Source: Dyadobacter pollutisoli (lineage in GTDB: Bacteria; Bacteroidota; Bacteroidia; Cytophagales; Spirosomataceae). From it: 64,000 nt of DNA. The notes beneath the pieces were generated by a model. It searched no databases. It had not been told where the DNA came from and was given only the letters and a program-made list of their open reading frames with translations. Position numbers and translations under genes: made by a program. Shown in pieces: positions 15,601 to 24,485 of the stretch (positions are counted from its first letter, which is position 1; each line of letters starts with the position of its first letter). The stretch spans positions 1,242,501-1,306,500 of the forward strand of contig NZ_CP112998.1 of assembly GCF_026625565.1 (NCBI RefSeq), in the 5' to 3' direction.

Positions 15601-17979
15601 CTGAAAGCGCATTGGGAAACATATAAGCCCGCAATAAATGGCGTAGTCACAAAGCAAAAACAGGTGATTGAGCTGGTTTTGCTCAAAGATCTGTCTGCTG
15701 CGGATACTGCATTTTTAGCGAAATCAAAACCTTACCGCGATAGCATTGGGGCGGAAGGTTACCTTTTACAAGCTCGGTCCGGAAAAATAACGGTCGCCGC
15801 CAATACCGAAACCGGACTTTTCTACGGGTTGCAGACCTTACGCCAACTTACGCGCGCAGGCTGGAAACAAGAGCTTTTCATTGCGGATTGGCCTGCTTTC
15901 GCTACCAGGGTGATTTTTGATGACATCAGCCGCGGACCTATTTCGACCATCGGTTATATCAAAAAACAAATCGAAAGAATGGCGGAGTTGAAGATCAACT
16001 ACCTTTCCTTCTACATCGAGCACATTGTACAGCCGCTGTCCCACCCGGACTTTGCGCCCAAAGACGGGAAGCTGACTATTCCGCAGATCCGTGAGCTATC
16101 CGCTTATGCGGAGCAATTCCACATGAAACTGATTGGCAGTTTTCAGTCTTTCGGGCATTTTGAGAAAATTCTGGCTGTGCCGCAATACAAATCCATGGGC
16201 GAAACCGGCTCGCTGATTTCCCCGCTCGATCCCAAAGCCAGGCAGTTTCTGGAAGATGTGATCAGGGAACTGGCAGATTCATTTAACGCGCCATGGTTTA
16301 ATGTGAATTGCGACGAAACATTTGATCTGAACAAAGGAAAATCAAAAGCATATATCGACAGCATTGGCGCAGACCGGTTTTATGCAGATCACCTGAATTT
16401 CTTGTACGGGGTTTTGAAAAAACACAACAAAAAAATGATGCTTTGGGGAGATGTGGCAATTCAATATGAAAAGATCCCCGAAATGCTGCCCAAAGACGTG
16501 GTGTACCTGACCTGGGAATACGGCCAGGCCAAGAGCTACGACCATTGGATCAAACCTTTTGCAAGCCGCGGGCTGGAATTCATGGTGTGCCCGGGCGTGC
16601 TGAATTCGTACCGGATGTTTCCTGATATGGTGATGGCGAAGGCCAATATCAAAGGTTTCATGGAAGCAGGAAAAGCGCAGGGGGCCACGGGTGCATTTAC
16701 GACTTTGTGGGACGATGGGGGTACCTATCTTTTCTCGGCCGACTGGTATGGTGTGTACGCCGCAGCTGAAAAAAGCTGGAACCTGGCCGTGAAAAATGAA
16801 ACTGATTTCGATAGCCGGTACAGTCTGGCGGCATACGGATCTCTCAATAGCGATTATGTAAAATCAGTATTCAAATTATTGGAATTGAGAAGCTTGCCGC
16901 TTACCTACAATATGAATGATGTTTTGTGGCAGCAGGAGTTGCTGCCACAAAAAGGGCAGTCGCTGTGGCTGAACAATACCTCGGTACCAGAAGCCAAAAA
17001 GATCCTTGCAGAAGCTTCAAGCCTCCTGGCGAATGCAAAACCACAATTCAATACCGGCGATATCCATACCCTCGAACATTCGATTGCCCAGTACACTTTA
17101 ATGATGGATTCACGAAAAATATTAGCCTCGGCTGCGGCGACCTACAAACAGGCTTTTGTCTGGAAAACGGAAAAACCTGCGAAGGCTAAAAAATTGGTAG
17201 AGCAATCCGCAGATGCAGTGAAGAGGCTCAAAGAAAGGTATGTTGTTTTAAAAAATAATTACCGGAAAAGCTGGCTGGACGAGAACCAACCCTACTGGCT
17301 CGATGTGGTAATGGGTACTTATGATGTCAAAATCAGTGCATTGGCGGGACTGGAAACGGAACTTGCAAAGGCTGTGAAACCTTCGGGTAAGCTGGTTTTG
17401 CCTGCTCCCGTTGAGATTGGATTTGATATTTTGGAAACGCCACATACCTTCTTCACCTATTGGCTGCTGAGCGGGCCGTTTCCTTCGGAAAAAGAAGGTA
17501 GCGTACCCTCATTCCTTTATTCAGAAAACAAAGAATACAACAAGCCACCGATCCCCGGAGGCATTGCAACTTACAAACGGAAAAACTATCGCTGGCACAA
17601 ATTCGCTTCCAAAAGCGGCGGAATGATTGATTTGAGCAACTATTTTGGAAAAACAAAGGCCGCAACCGGTTATGCGTACTGCACTTTGAATGTAACCGGC
17701 AAAAGTGTCGATGAGGTTTTTGTAACATCGACTGCGGGGACTGAGGTTTTTTGCGACGGAGAAAAAATAGCCGCGATTGCAGGAGGCGGGAATAGGGCCG
17801 TTGAGCAAAGGATGCCTGTTTCCCTGGGCAAGGGTACGCATTTATTTGTTTTGAAAATACCCCAAAAAACCGGCGCGCCCTGGACATTCAGCATGCGGCT
17901 CAGCGACGATCTGCCGGTCGTAAACACCAAGCATAAATACCAGACGAATTCTAAAAACAAAACCTATGAAGTGGAATAA
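12637..17979 (+). CDS. 1780-residue fusion: malectin-like + alpha-toroid + CARDB + GH20-like beta-hexosaminidase
   Basis: A signal peptide (about residues 1-24) is followed by a beta-rich carbohydrate-binding-like region (25-180, YFLFDMGTP ... GEYFVSLTVG). A helical toroid-like domain covers about 200-830 (NGELGGKYADDVEMLRWWLP, WYDPGLRYNYYQWGHLGHIA). A CARDB-like beta domain (840-950) is marked by VHNIGNAQSGKSIVYLIVND. Then comes a GH20-type module: an N-terminal alpha/beta domain (ANTETGLFYGLQTLRQL), then a TIM barrel (INYLSFYIEH, NVNCDETFDL with the Asp-Glu pair near residue 1228, MMLWGDVA, FTTLWDDGG). GH20 enzymes remove terminal beta-N-acetylhexosamine using the substrate N-acetyl group. 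A helical tail and a final beta-sandwich complete it. The start is a TTG at 12637 or GTG at 12646; no ATG is available. It overlaps the next gene by 14 nt. Confidence 0.75.
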   Translation: MSLVRIIGLLIGALFTFCHANGRQADYFLFDMGTPVSKVESGFIRITPATKYSKERGYGWLSAPGQAFDTTYNRIPDSLFQDGVTGKGSLVFRADVPPGEYFVSLTVGYPREQAMLMEMMVNDSALANITVPWYRLPYRSVRRKVTIGSKGAVVKVKGTGPAQLAGIYSLEFRPVADWPLNTFTKAPETDLSEMTSVALSLEKELRNDPGNSVLESRLDILQKHITAATFYEQAGWSAEVRKTRMSQIQRMYAAIDLLDQVVTDRASPLYYKSLYLLARIHYWLDKEDSELLAESKAPVFFNELSKAFPDHELIRMYQGDQIKDPYVSDVDMQNAPDWARFQREAMGRMLKVIHWWVNQRQAPNGELGGKYADDVEMLRWWLPAILGADDETVRKGYTRLADGIWNSGELVRGYDKKIDDVEHAAELFRDSHAGMFLVRYGDPAYVERAMISMQNFDKVWTGTTHLGHRHFKSYYFSSTETWEKSPYGVDVPLNARALLTGLWAAWYNRNPTLIRQFSEWANAWVADAGRTENGKPSGIIPPAVSFKNERIGGDSDKWYDPGLRYNYYQWGHLGHIAELYSFLNGLHDLTGDKSFLNPINKVAELMTSREEEMETAQPGSLKWVEQTLTAGGDDRTAGANPFGNLFAMTAKLSGDKQYNRLISLYASPYNKYQLTGDVRELLGGFDQILNSLRYNFPLLTSEVKFTDRVYVRGSDLLTGMYTGHFGRGFEYPALVASWKNTGRNVSVFVRKGDRSSAVVSLYNAGGAKQVEMNTWMLAPGQYKLHIGTDENDDTVAEKLIHEALVTIRERVGVIRIALPAKSQVVVRIDPEKLSEPNKTALPDIAIAAGDIQVSKNVDKPGIEANVHNIGNAQSGKSIVYLIVNDSVSDSATVAPIDAPNDLVPRVQTVHFNFNPRAGQNQITVKVKSEGQELNSYNNVATIQYAYTVAGVLPVLPFPQVVKQGGNSMSFAASADFKATGLNDGPLQRLKAHWETYKPAINGVVTKQKQVIELVLLKDLSAADTAFLAKSKPYRDSIGAEGYLLQARSGKITVAANTETGLFYGLQTLRQLTRAGWKQELFIADWPAFATRVIFDDISRGPISTIGYIKKQIERMAELKINYLSFYIEHIVQPLSHPDFAPKDGKLTIPQIRELSAYAEQFHMKLIGSFQSFGHFEKILAVPQYKSMGETGSLISPLDPKARQFLEDVIRELADSFNAPWFNVNCDETFDLNKGKSKAYIDSIGADRFYADHLNFLYGVLKKHNKKMMLWGDVAIQYEKIPEMLPKDVVYLTWEYGQAKSYDHWIKPFASRGLEFMVCPGVLNSYRMFPDMVMAKANIKGFMEAGKAQGATGAFTTLWDDGGTYLFSADWYGVYAAAEKSWNLAVKNETDFDSRYSLAAYGSLNSDYVKSVFKLLELRSLPLTYNMNDVLWQQELLPQKGQSLWLNNTSVPEAKKILAEASSLLANAKPQFNTGDIHTLEHSIAQYTLMMDSRKILASAAATYKQAFVWKTEKPAKAKKLVEQSADAVKRLKERYVVLKNNYRKSWLDENQPYWLDVVMGTYDVKISALAGLETELAKAVKPSGKLVLPAPVEIGFDILETPHTFFTYWLLSGPFPSEKEGSVPSFLYSENKEYNKPPIPGGIATYKRKNYRWHKFASKSGGMIDLSNYFGKTKAATGYAYCTLNVTGKSVDEVFVTSTAGTEVFCDGEKIAAIAGGGNRAVEQRMPVSLGKGTHLFVLKIPQKTGAPWTFSMRLSDDLPVVNTKHKYQTNSKNKTYEVE

Positions 17980-19213
17980 CCCAAATCGTTATTTGTTCGT
18001 GTTCTTGCTTTTTTCGCTTTCGGCAAACGTTGCCTGTGGGCAGGTGAAAAAAGAGGATTATCTGTTGGCCGTTGACCAGATTGCCCAATACATTTCCGGC
18101 CCGATGATGGACGAGCAAGGCAGATCGAGATGCGATTACAATATGACCGAGGGGAAATGGTACGAATATGAAGTCCCCTGGCATACCGGTCAGGCGGTCA
18201 ACGCGTTGCTGGCAGCTTATAAGCAAACAGGCAACAAAAAATACCTGGTCGCTGCGATCAAAGGCGGAGAGTATTGGGCTGGATTGGAAATCAAAAACCA
18301 TCCGGTGCTCAAAGGCATGGTGAACGCCCACCATGGCGATACGATAGGTGAGGATTTCATCATTTTTGCTACCGTTTCCGATGGTACCCCTGGCATTTAC
18401 GAGCTATCGCGGGTAACCAAAAATGACAAATACGCCAAAGTCGCCACGTCGGCGGCTTATTGGATGATGAAAAATATGTACGATGCCGAAAACGGCATTT
18501 GCTACGATAATATCGATGCGAAAACCGGCGAAGTGCTTAAAGAGAACAGCCCGTTTTGGAAGAACAAGGCCGAGCAAACTTTGTTTGACGTTTCTCGGCC
18601 TAATACCGAAGGCTGGCTGTTCAAAGATGCATTTGAATTTTCGGGGGATAAAAAGTTCAAAGATGCTTTCATCAATCTGTGCAATAGTCTGATCGAAAAA
18701 CAAGGCCCGGAAGGCGTTTGGATGAGCTTTATGCCCAATTCGGCAGAAGCCCGCTCGTTTCACCCGCGTTTTTCATTGTGGTACGCCGAATCGCTGATCC
18801 AGGCATTCAAGCTCACCGGGGATAAAAAATACCTGGACGCAGCTTCCCGTACGGCCGAGGTTTTCGCCAAAGCACAGCAAAACGACGGCACGATCTATTA
18901 CGATAACTACCTCAACGGCAGGCAGCCGGATAAAGGGTCCATCACCGGTTCGGCCACGGCATTGGCCGGGATCGTCTGGATGCAGCTTTCCCAAAACGGC
19001 TACAAGCAATTTGACCAAAACATCGAAAAATCGGCCGGCTGGATCCTGAAAAACCGTTACGCACAGGACCATCCAGATCCTAACCTGCGTGGCGCGGTGC
19101 TCGAAACCCGCATCCGGTTCAGAAAAGGCAAAGCGTGGCTCACCAACCGTGACACCGGAAGCACGTTTGCCCTTCGCTTCCTGGTAGATTACATCGGCTA
19201 CAAATTCAAATAA
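17966..19213 (+). CDS. Secreted alpha/alpha six-hairpin protein (GH88/GH105-like or lyase-like)
   Basis: The 415-residue protein has a signal peptide (residues 1-26, SANVACGQ). The rest is a helical-hairpin toroid with repeated motifs (YLLAVDQIAQYI, WHTGQAVNALLAAYKQTGNK, AYWMMKNMYDAENGICY, WYAESLIQAFKLTGDKKYLD, TEVFAKAQQNDGTIYYDNYL). Such toroids include unsaturated glucuronyl/galacturonyl hydrolases, which would fit a uronate pathway, but the diagnostic Asp pair cannot be assigned with confidence here. Its ATG lies inside the end of the preceding gene (14-nt overlap), showing translational coupling. It is probably the second extracellular or periplasmic depolymerisation step. Confidence 0.6.
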   Translation: MKWNNPNRYLFVFLLFSLSANVACGQVKKEDYLLAVDQIAQYISGPMMDEQGRSRCDYNMTEGKWYEYEVPWHTGQAVNALLAAYKQTGNKKYLVAAIKGGEYWAGLEIKNHPVLKGMVNAHHGDTIGEDFIIFATVSDGTPGIYELSRVTKNDKYAKVATSAAYWMMKNMYDAENGICYDNIDAKTGEVLKENSPFWKNKAEQTLFDVSRPNTEGWLFKDAFEFSGDKKFKDAFINLCNSLIEKQGPEGVWMSFMPNSAEARSFHPRFSLWYAESLIQAFKLTGDKKYLDAASRTAEVFAKAQQNDGTIYYDNYLNGRQPDKGSITGSATALAGIVWMQLSQNGYKQFDQNIEKSAGWILKNRYAQDHPDPNLRGAVLETRIRFRKGKAWLTNRDTGSTFALRFLVDYIGYKFK

Positions 19214-19242
19214 ATCCTACTTATAACCGCTCTCGATTCTTT

Positions 19243-22080
19243 ATGAAAAAACGACTCACGAACTATGGTACCCTCGCGGGTATGTTGGCCGCTTTTTTGC
19301 TCTTTTTTTCCGGTTCGCCTGTTTTTGCGCAGCAAAGCCACGGCAGTGTAAAAGGGCAGGTGACGGGTGTCAACGGTGAAATTCTTCCGGGCGCTTCCGT
19401 TTTTATCAAAGGAACCAATATCGGTAGCGTTACCGATCTGGCAGGAAACTATTCCTTGGTCAATGTTCCTGCCGGCGCGCAGACGGTCACGATCAATTAC
19501 ATGGGATTTGCGCCTGATGAACAATCGGTTGGCGTCATTGCCGGCAAGACTGTTTTTGCGAACGCCAAACTGAAATCGGCTGACCTGAACCTGGGCGAGG
19601 TAACTGTCACCGCACTGCTCGAAGGCCAGCGCAAGGCGCTGAACCAGCAACGCAATTCGGACAACATCAAGCAGGTGATTTCTGCCGATGTCATGGGACG
19701 TTATCCCGATCTGAACGTAGCCGAGTCATTGCAGCGTCTGCCGGGGGTTACCATTGGCCGGAACAGCAGCGGGGAAGGTGCGACGGTGCAAATGCGTGGC
19801 ACGCCGGGCAATTTTACCAATATCAATGTGAATGGCGAGCAGATCATGGGAACCCAGGAAGACGGCTCCCGGAACGCGCAATTGGACGTGATCCCCATCA
19901 ATGTGCTTTCATCGATGGAGGTAGTGAAAACGCTTACGCCCGATCTGGATGGCGATGCAATCGCAGGTGTGGTAAATATGAAAACCCCGACGGCTGCTAC
20001 TTTGAAATCAAGATTTGCGGTTGACTTAGGGGCAGGCTACAATAACCTGCGCAGCAACCTGAACGGGATTGGAAATGCATCATGGGGCAAACGTTTCCTG
20101 GCAAGCGAGAGCAGTCCAAACGGTAAGCTGGGCGTGATTGCGACGGGAAGCTATTTCCGTACCAAAAACGGTTATGACGAGATCAGGGCGCAGGTTTGGG
20201 AGCAGAACGATTATGGAAAAGGAGCAATTTATTTCCCTACCGACATCCGTCTTTTATATGTGGAAAACCAGCGGACACGGATTGGTACTTCGGCCACCGT
20301 CGATTACAATTTCAGCCCGACGACCAATATCATTGCCAATTTCATGTACAGCACCCACAATAACGAACTGACCCGTTACCGCAAACGTACCCGGATGCAG
20401 ACGGCACGGAATGTGCTGGGAGAGGACGGGGTATTTACCAATTCGAGGGGACGGGGTTATAACGAGATCAAGGCTGCGACCGAGGACAACAGCAACCTGA
20501 ATTTCAATATCCAGGGTGAAACCGTGGTAGGTAAAGTGAAGCTGGATGCAGGGGTTTTTATGAACAAATCCAAGTTTGTAAACAAGTCGGGTATCTATAA
20601 CTACATCACCGGCAACATCCCGCTGTCCATTTCCGATATCAGCACCGACTATTTGTCAGCTTCCGGCACGGACTGGAAAAACGATGCTTCCCTTTATACC
20701 TACAATACCGTGGAACGCGACTGGTGGAATACCAATGGTACCAATTTTACGGCCCGTTTAAATGCAAGTGTTCCTTATCAGATCGGCAATAATTCGGCTT
20801 TTTTCAAGGCTGGTGTGAAGGTAAAACGCATGCATAACGAACGCTCCCGCCCTGACGAAACCATTGTGACCACTTACGCAGGCGATGCCGCAGCTGGAAA
20901 GCTGACCAATTTCTCGGGTTCGCTGGAAGTTTCTGATGAGTTATTGGATGGAAATACCAATTTCGGATTGGGTGTCAATAAAGACAAAACGATCAATTTC
21001 CTGAATGACAACCTTGGCACCGACCTCTTTCCAATCAACGTAGGCGCAACCAGAAACAGCATCGATTCTTACTACTACGATGCCCTTGAAACCGTTTCTT
21101 CCGCCTACCTGATGAACCGGATCCAGTTTAATAAGCTGATGTTCCTGATCGGGGTAAGAATGGAGAAAACCAATGTGGATTACAAGGGGAATATTATCCA
21201 GACCGACGCCGATGGAAACTGGGCTTCGACCACGCCCAATCAGCAGACCAATGATTACCTGAAAGTACTTCCGAATGTTCAGTTCAAGTACGATATCGAC
21301 AAATCTTCGCTCGTACGCGCGGCACTCACTTACGGCTACTCGCGCCCCAACTTTGTGGACCTGGTACCGGGCAGGCTGATCAGCATCCTGAGTGAAACCA
21401 TTACCGATGGAAACCCGCAGCTTCAACCCGCGTTTTCGACCAATCTGGATCTGATGTATGAAAAATACCTCGATAACCTGGGTATCATTTCAGGAGGTTT
21501 CTTCTATAAAAAAATCAACAAGTTTCAGTACAACAGTGTGTTTGCATTGGCTGGAAACGAATTTGACGGTGCAGAGCGTTATGAAGGATGGAGATGGTTT
21601 AGAACCTTAAACGGCGAAAGTGCCAATGTGCTGGGTATGGAGCTGAATGTACAGGCTAATCTGACCTTCCTGCCAGGGATACTGAAAGGGATTTCTTTGA
21701 TGGCCAATTACACCTATACCCATTCCAATGCCGACGCGCAGTTCCGCAAAGACCTCCGGCTGCCCGGCCAGGCAGATCACACTGCCAATGGTTCGCTGGC
21801 TTTCAATCACAAGAAATTCACCATCCAGGGTAACCTCAACTACAATGGGGCATACACGGTATTGCTTGGCGACCAGGATGCGACCGACGTGATCCGTAAC
21901 CAGCGGATCCAGATCGACGCCAATGCTAGTTACCGGATCACCGACAAGATCTCCTTTTATGTGGAGGCACAAAACCTGACCAAAGCGCCACAAACGGACT
22001 ATTTCGGGGAGCGTAACAGAATGTACCAGAAACAGTTCTACTCTTTCTGGGGCCGCGCCGGGGTGAAATTTAGGTTCTGA
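19243..22080 (+). CDS. TonB-dependent outer-membrane receptor, stand-alone type
   Basis: The 945-residue protein starts with a signal peptide (to about residue 29, PVFAQQ), then a carboxypeptidase-D-like regulatory domain (GQVTGVNGEILPGASVFIKG), and a plug domain (GRYPDLNVAESLQRLPGVTI, VNMKTPTAA). A 22-strand barrel ends in the typical aromatic C-terminus (YSFWGRAGVKFRF). The plug and length match TonB receptors of the FecA/IroN-like group rather than SusC, and no SusD gene follows. It would import oligosaccharides made by the neighbouring secreted enzymes using TonB energy. It lies 29 nt after the toroid gene and is probably co-transcribed. Confidence 0.88.
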   Translation: MKKRLTNYGTLAGMLAAFLLFFSGSPVFAQQSHGSVKGQVTGVNGEILPGASVFIKGTNIGSVTDLAGNYSLVNVPAGAQTVTINYMGFAPDEQSVGVIAGKTVFANAKLKSADLNLGEVTVTALLEGQRKALNQQRNSDNIKQVISADVMGRYPDLNVAESLQRLPGVTIGRNSSGEGATVQMRGTPGNFTNINVNGEQIMGTQEDGSRNAQLDVIPINVLSSMEVVKTLTPDLDGDAIAGVVNMKTPTAATLKSRFAVDLGAGYNNLRSNLNGIGNASWGKRFLASESSPNGKLGVIATGSYFRTKNGYDEIRAQVWEQNDYGKGAIYFPTDIRLLYVENQRTRIGTSATVDYNFSPTTNIIANFMYSTHNNELTRYRKRTRMQTARNVLGEDGVFTNSRGRGYNEIKAATEDNSNLNFNIQGETVVGKVKLDAGVFMNKSKFVNKSGIYNYITGNIPLSISDISTDYLSASGTDWKNDASLYTYNTVERDWWNTNGTNFTARLNASVPYQIGNNSAFFKAGVKVKRMHNERSRPDETIVTTYAGDAAAGKLTNFSGSLEVSDELLDGNTNFGLGVNKDKTINFLNDNLGTDLFPINVGATRNSIDSYYYDALETVSSAYLMNRIQFNKLMFLIGVRMEKTNVDYKGNIIQTDADGNWASTTPNQQTNDYLKVLPNVQFKYDIDKSSLVRAALTYGYSRPNFVDLVPGRLISILSETITDGNPQLQPAFSTNLDLMYEKYLDNLGIISGGFFYKKINKFQYNSVFALAGNEFDGAERYEGWRWFRTLNGESANVLGMELNVQANLTFLPGILKGISLMANYTYTHSNADAQFRKDLRLPGQADHTANGSLAFNHKKFTIQGNLNYNGAYTVLLGDQDATDVIRNQRIQIDANASYRITDKISFYVEAQNLTKAPQTDYFGERNRMYQKQFYSFWGRAGVKFRF

Positions 22081-22130
22081 ACTGAAAAACAACGCTATAT
22101 AAATATCGATTAATTTAAAATATCTCTTAA

Positions 22131-22922
22131 ATGTCTATTACTAAAAAAGGAACAGCGGATCAGCTGGAAGTCAGGATTTTTGAAAACAGGGAACAATTAG
22201 GCGATGATGCTGCAAAAACGGTGGCGGACAAGATCAACGAGCTGCATCAGACTCAGGAAGTAGTGAATATCATTTTTGCCGCTGCTGCTTCCCAAAATGA
22301 ATTTCTTGCCAAACTGATCACACTGGACATTGATTGGACACGCGTCAACGCTTTTCATATGGACGAATACATTGGTTTGCCTGTCGGGGCACCACAGCAC
22401 TTCAGCCATTTCCTCGGCGGCCAGATCTTCGATAAGGTACCATTTGCCAACGTTTTCCGCCTGGATGGAGGCGCGGCAGATCCGGAAGTGGAATGCGAAC
22501 GTTACTCGGCCTTGCTACTGCAATATCCGACCGACATTACGTGCATGGGAATTGGCGAGAACACGCATTTGGCATTCAATGACCCTTTTGTTGCCGATTT
22601 TAATGAAAGTAAATTGGTGAAGGTGGTAGACCTGCATGTTGAGAGCAGGCAGCAGCAGGTGAATGAGGGTTGTTTCGACACACTGGAAGAAGTCCCAAAG
22701 GTAGCCTACACGCTAACCGTCCCTGCCCTGCTGAAAGCAAAAGCCATTTACAGCATGGTACCCGGCCCCTCCAAAGCCCAGGCGGTATATCATACTTTGG
22801 TGGATGAAATTTCGGAACAATATCCCTCTTCCATCATGCGTACTTTGCCCAATGCAGTCTTGTTCCTGGACAAGGCTAGCGCGGAGATGGTTTTTCAGGA
22901 GTCGAGTGTTGTTTTTGAGTAG
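22131..22922 (+). CDS. NagB-like glucosamine-6-phosphate deaminase/isomerase with altered active site
   Basis: The 263-residue cytosolic protein aligns by eye with the NagB/6-phosphogluconolactonase fold. FAAAASQNEFLAKL replaces the usual phosphate loop, and NAFHMDEYIGL keeps the Asp-Glu-Tyr catalytic entry. GIGENTHLAFNDP occupies the position of the E. coli VGNDGHIAFNEP motif. The catalytic His is kept but the motif's Asp-Gly becomes Asn-Thr, and Glu becomes Asp. Proteins with GENGHLAFNDP-like motifs are common in Bacteroidota sugar loci. NagB converts glucosamine-6-phosphate to fructose-6-phosphate and ammonia; a different sugar phosphate is likely here. It fits the GH20-like enzyme, which would release amino sugars. 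Confidence 0.75.
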   Translation: MSITKKGTADQLEVRIFENREQLGDDAAKTVADKINELHQTQEVVNIIFAAAASQNEFLAKLITLDIDWTRVNAFHMDEYIGLPVGAPQHFSHFLGGQIFDKVPFANVFRLDGGAADPEVECERYSALLLQYPTDITCMGIGENTHLAFNDPFVADFNESKLVKVVDLHVESRQQQVNEGCFDTLEEVPKVAYTLTVPALLKAKAIYSMVPGPSKAQAVYHTLVDEISEQYPSSIMRTLPNAVLFLDKASAEMVFQESSVVFE

Positions 22923-22929
22923 GGGGGCA

Positions 22930-22949
22930 TGTTGGTAATAACACCAACA
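22930..22949. terminator. Weak hairpin after the deaminase gene
   Basis: TGTTGGT and ACCAACA pair around a 6-nt loop shortly after the stop codon at 22920-22922. No strong T-run follows, so termination strength is uncertain. Confidence 0.35.
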
Positions 22950-22970
22950 GAGGCAAAAACATAATTGTTT

Positions 22971-23056
22971 CGGTGCGCTGCACCTCGTGTTCAATCTAAA
23001 GATCATTTATGTACCTAGCGTGCAAAAAACCTGACCATTCAAGGTGCAGCGCACCG
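22971..23056. repeat. 86-bp element with 15-bp perfect terminal inverted repeats
   Basis: CGGTGCGCTGCACCT (22971-22985) is the exact reverse complement of AGGTGCAGCGCACCG (23042-23056), enclosing 56 AT-richer bases. It resembles small non-autonomous repeats or long hairpin RNAs between genes. It separates the deaminase and transporter genes. Confidence 0.7.
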
Positions 23057-23178
23057 GGACAATCTGCATAAGCAATCGAATTTTGCTTATGTAATGTTAA
23101 TCTGCTCAAAAGATGATCGTGTCAGCAACTCACTTTATTTTACTTTTTTGACAAACCCAAATAACCCTAACCCAAACA

Positions 23179-24468
23179 ATGCTAAACAATGCGACCGGAA
23201 ATTACAGGTGGGCGATCTGCGCACTGTTGTTCTTTGCCACGACGATCAATTACCTCGACCGGCAGGTATTGGGATTGTTAAAACCCGTACTCGAATTGCA
23301 GTACGGATGGACGGAGCAGGATTACGGTTATATCGTGATGGCTTTTTCGGCAACTTATGCGATAGGTCTGGTGGTTTTCGGTCGGGTTGTGGATCGGATT
23401 GGGGCTAAAACGGGGTATACCATTTCCGTTACAATATGGAGTGTTGCGGCGATGTGCCATGCTTTGGTGACCAGCTCGCTGGGTTTTGGCATTGCGAGGG
23501 CTGCATTGGGAATCGGAGAATCCGGGAACTTCCCAGCGGCAGTGAAAACAGTGACCGAATGGTTTCCGAAACGGGAAAGGGCGCTGGCGACGGGTATTTT
23601 CGACTCAGGGTCCAACATCGGTGCGTGTGTTGCTCCGATACTGGTCCCCTGGCTTTTGGGCGTTTACGGCTGGCAGGCGGCATTCATCATCACCGGCGCG
23701 ATCGGTTTTATCTGGCTGGTTGCGTGGCGATTGATTTACCAGCATCCCGACAACAATGCAAAATTGTCAGCCGAAGAACTTGCCTACATCCGTATTGATG
23801 ATGAAGTCAATGAGGACCTTACCCCGGCAGAAAAGATCCCCTGGACAAAGCTTTTCACCCTGAAACCGACCTGGTCTTTTATCATGGGAAAATTCCTGAC
23901 CGATCCAATCTGGTACTTTTTCCTGTTCTGGCTGCCTTCTTATTTCAGTACCACTTTCAATCTGGATCTCAAAAAGCCGGGTTTGCCGCTGGTGATCGTG
24001 TATTCGGCGGCAACGGTTGGCGCGATCGGAGGCGGTTTGCTTTCTTCCTGGTTTATTAAAAAGGGCTGGTCGGTTTCCAAAGCGCGCAAAGTTGCTTTGT
24101 TGATTTCTGCACTTTGCGTGGTACCCATTATCGGGGCGCGTTTTGTGTCTGATATGTGGGTGGCTGTGGGGCTTATTGGTTTGGCAGTTGCGGGTAACGC
24201 GGGCTGGAGTTCCAATATCTACACCATTGTATCCGATATGCTTCCCAAGAGCGCTGTCAGCTCCGTGATCGGGATTGGCGGGATGGCGGGTGCAATTGGC
24301 GGGGTTTTGTTCCCATTGTTCATTGGTTATACCCTTGATTTTTACAAAGAAGCAGGTAATCTGGTCGCGGGTTACAACATCATATTCATTGTGTGCGGCG
24401 TATCCTTTCTGATCGCCTGGCTGACAATCCATTTCATCACTCCCAGGATGAAGCCTGTGGAGCTTTAA
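23179..24468 (+). CDS. exuT: Hexuronate/anion:cation symporter (ExuT-like, MFS)
   Basis: The 429-residue protein has 12 predicted membrane helices and signatures of the ACS family of the major facilitator superfamily: INYLDRQVLGLLKPVL in helix 1, FGRVVDRIGAKTGY in the first cytoplasmic loop, and GESGNFPAAVKTVTEWFPKR in helix 4. ExuT relatives import galacturonate and glucuronate with protons. This agrees with the GH28-type enzyme and toroid proteins upstream. The inner-membrane step follows the TonB receptor step. It is preceded by the 22971-23056 repeat and so may have its own promoter in the AT-rich 23057-23178 stretch. Confidence 0.85.
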   Translation: MLNNATGNYRWAICALLFFATTINYLDRQVLGLLKPVLELQYGWTEQDYGYIVMAFSATYAIGLVVFGRVVDRIGAKTGYTISVTIWSVAAMCHALVTSSLGFGIARAALGIGESGNFPAAVKTVTEWFPKRERALATGIFDSGSNIGACVAPILVPWLLGVYGWQAAFIITGAIGFIWLVAWRLIYQHPDNNAKLSAEELAYIRIDDEVNEDLTPAEKIPWTKLFTLKPTWSFIMGKFLTDPIWYFFLFWLPSYFSTTFNLDLKKPGLPLVIVYSAATVGAIGGGLLSSWFIKKGWSVSKARKVALLISALCVVPIIGARFVSDMWVAVGLIGLAVAGNAGWSSNIYTIVSDMLPKSAVSSVIGIGGMAGAIGGVLFPLFIGYTLDFYKEAGNLVAGYNIIFIVCGVSFLIAWLTIHFITPRMKPVEL

Positions 24469-24485
24469 GTATATCGACTCAATGT

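Noticed and set aside
19243..22080. SusC-type identity of the receptor
   Set aside because: No SusD neighbour and no SusC box; the plug and length fit the FecA/IroN-like TonB receptors better.
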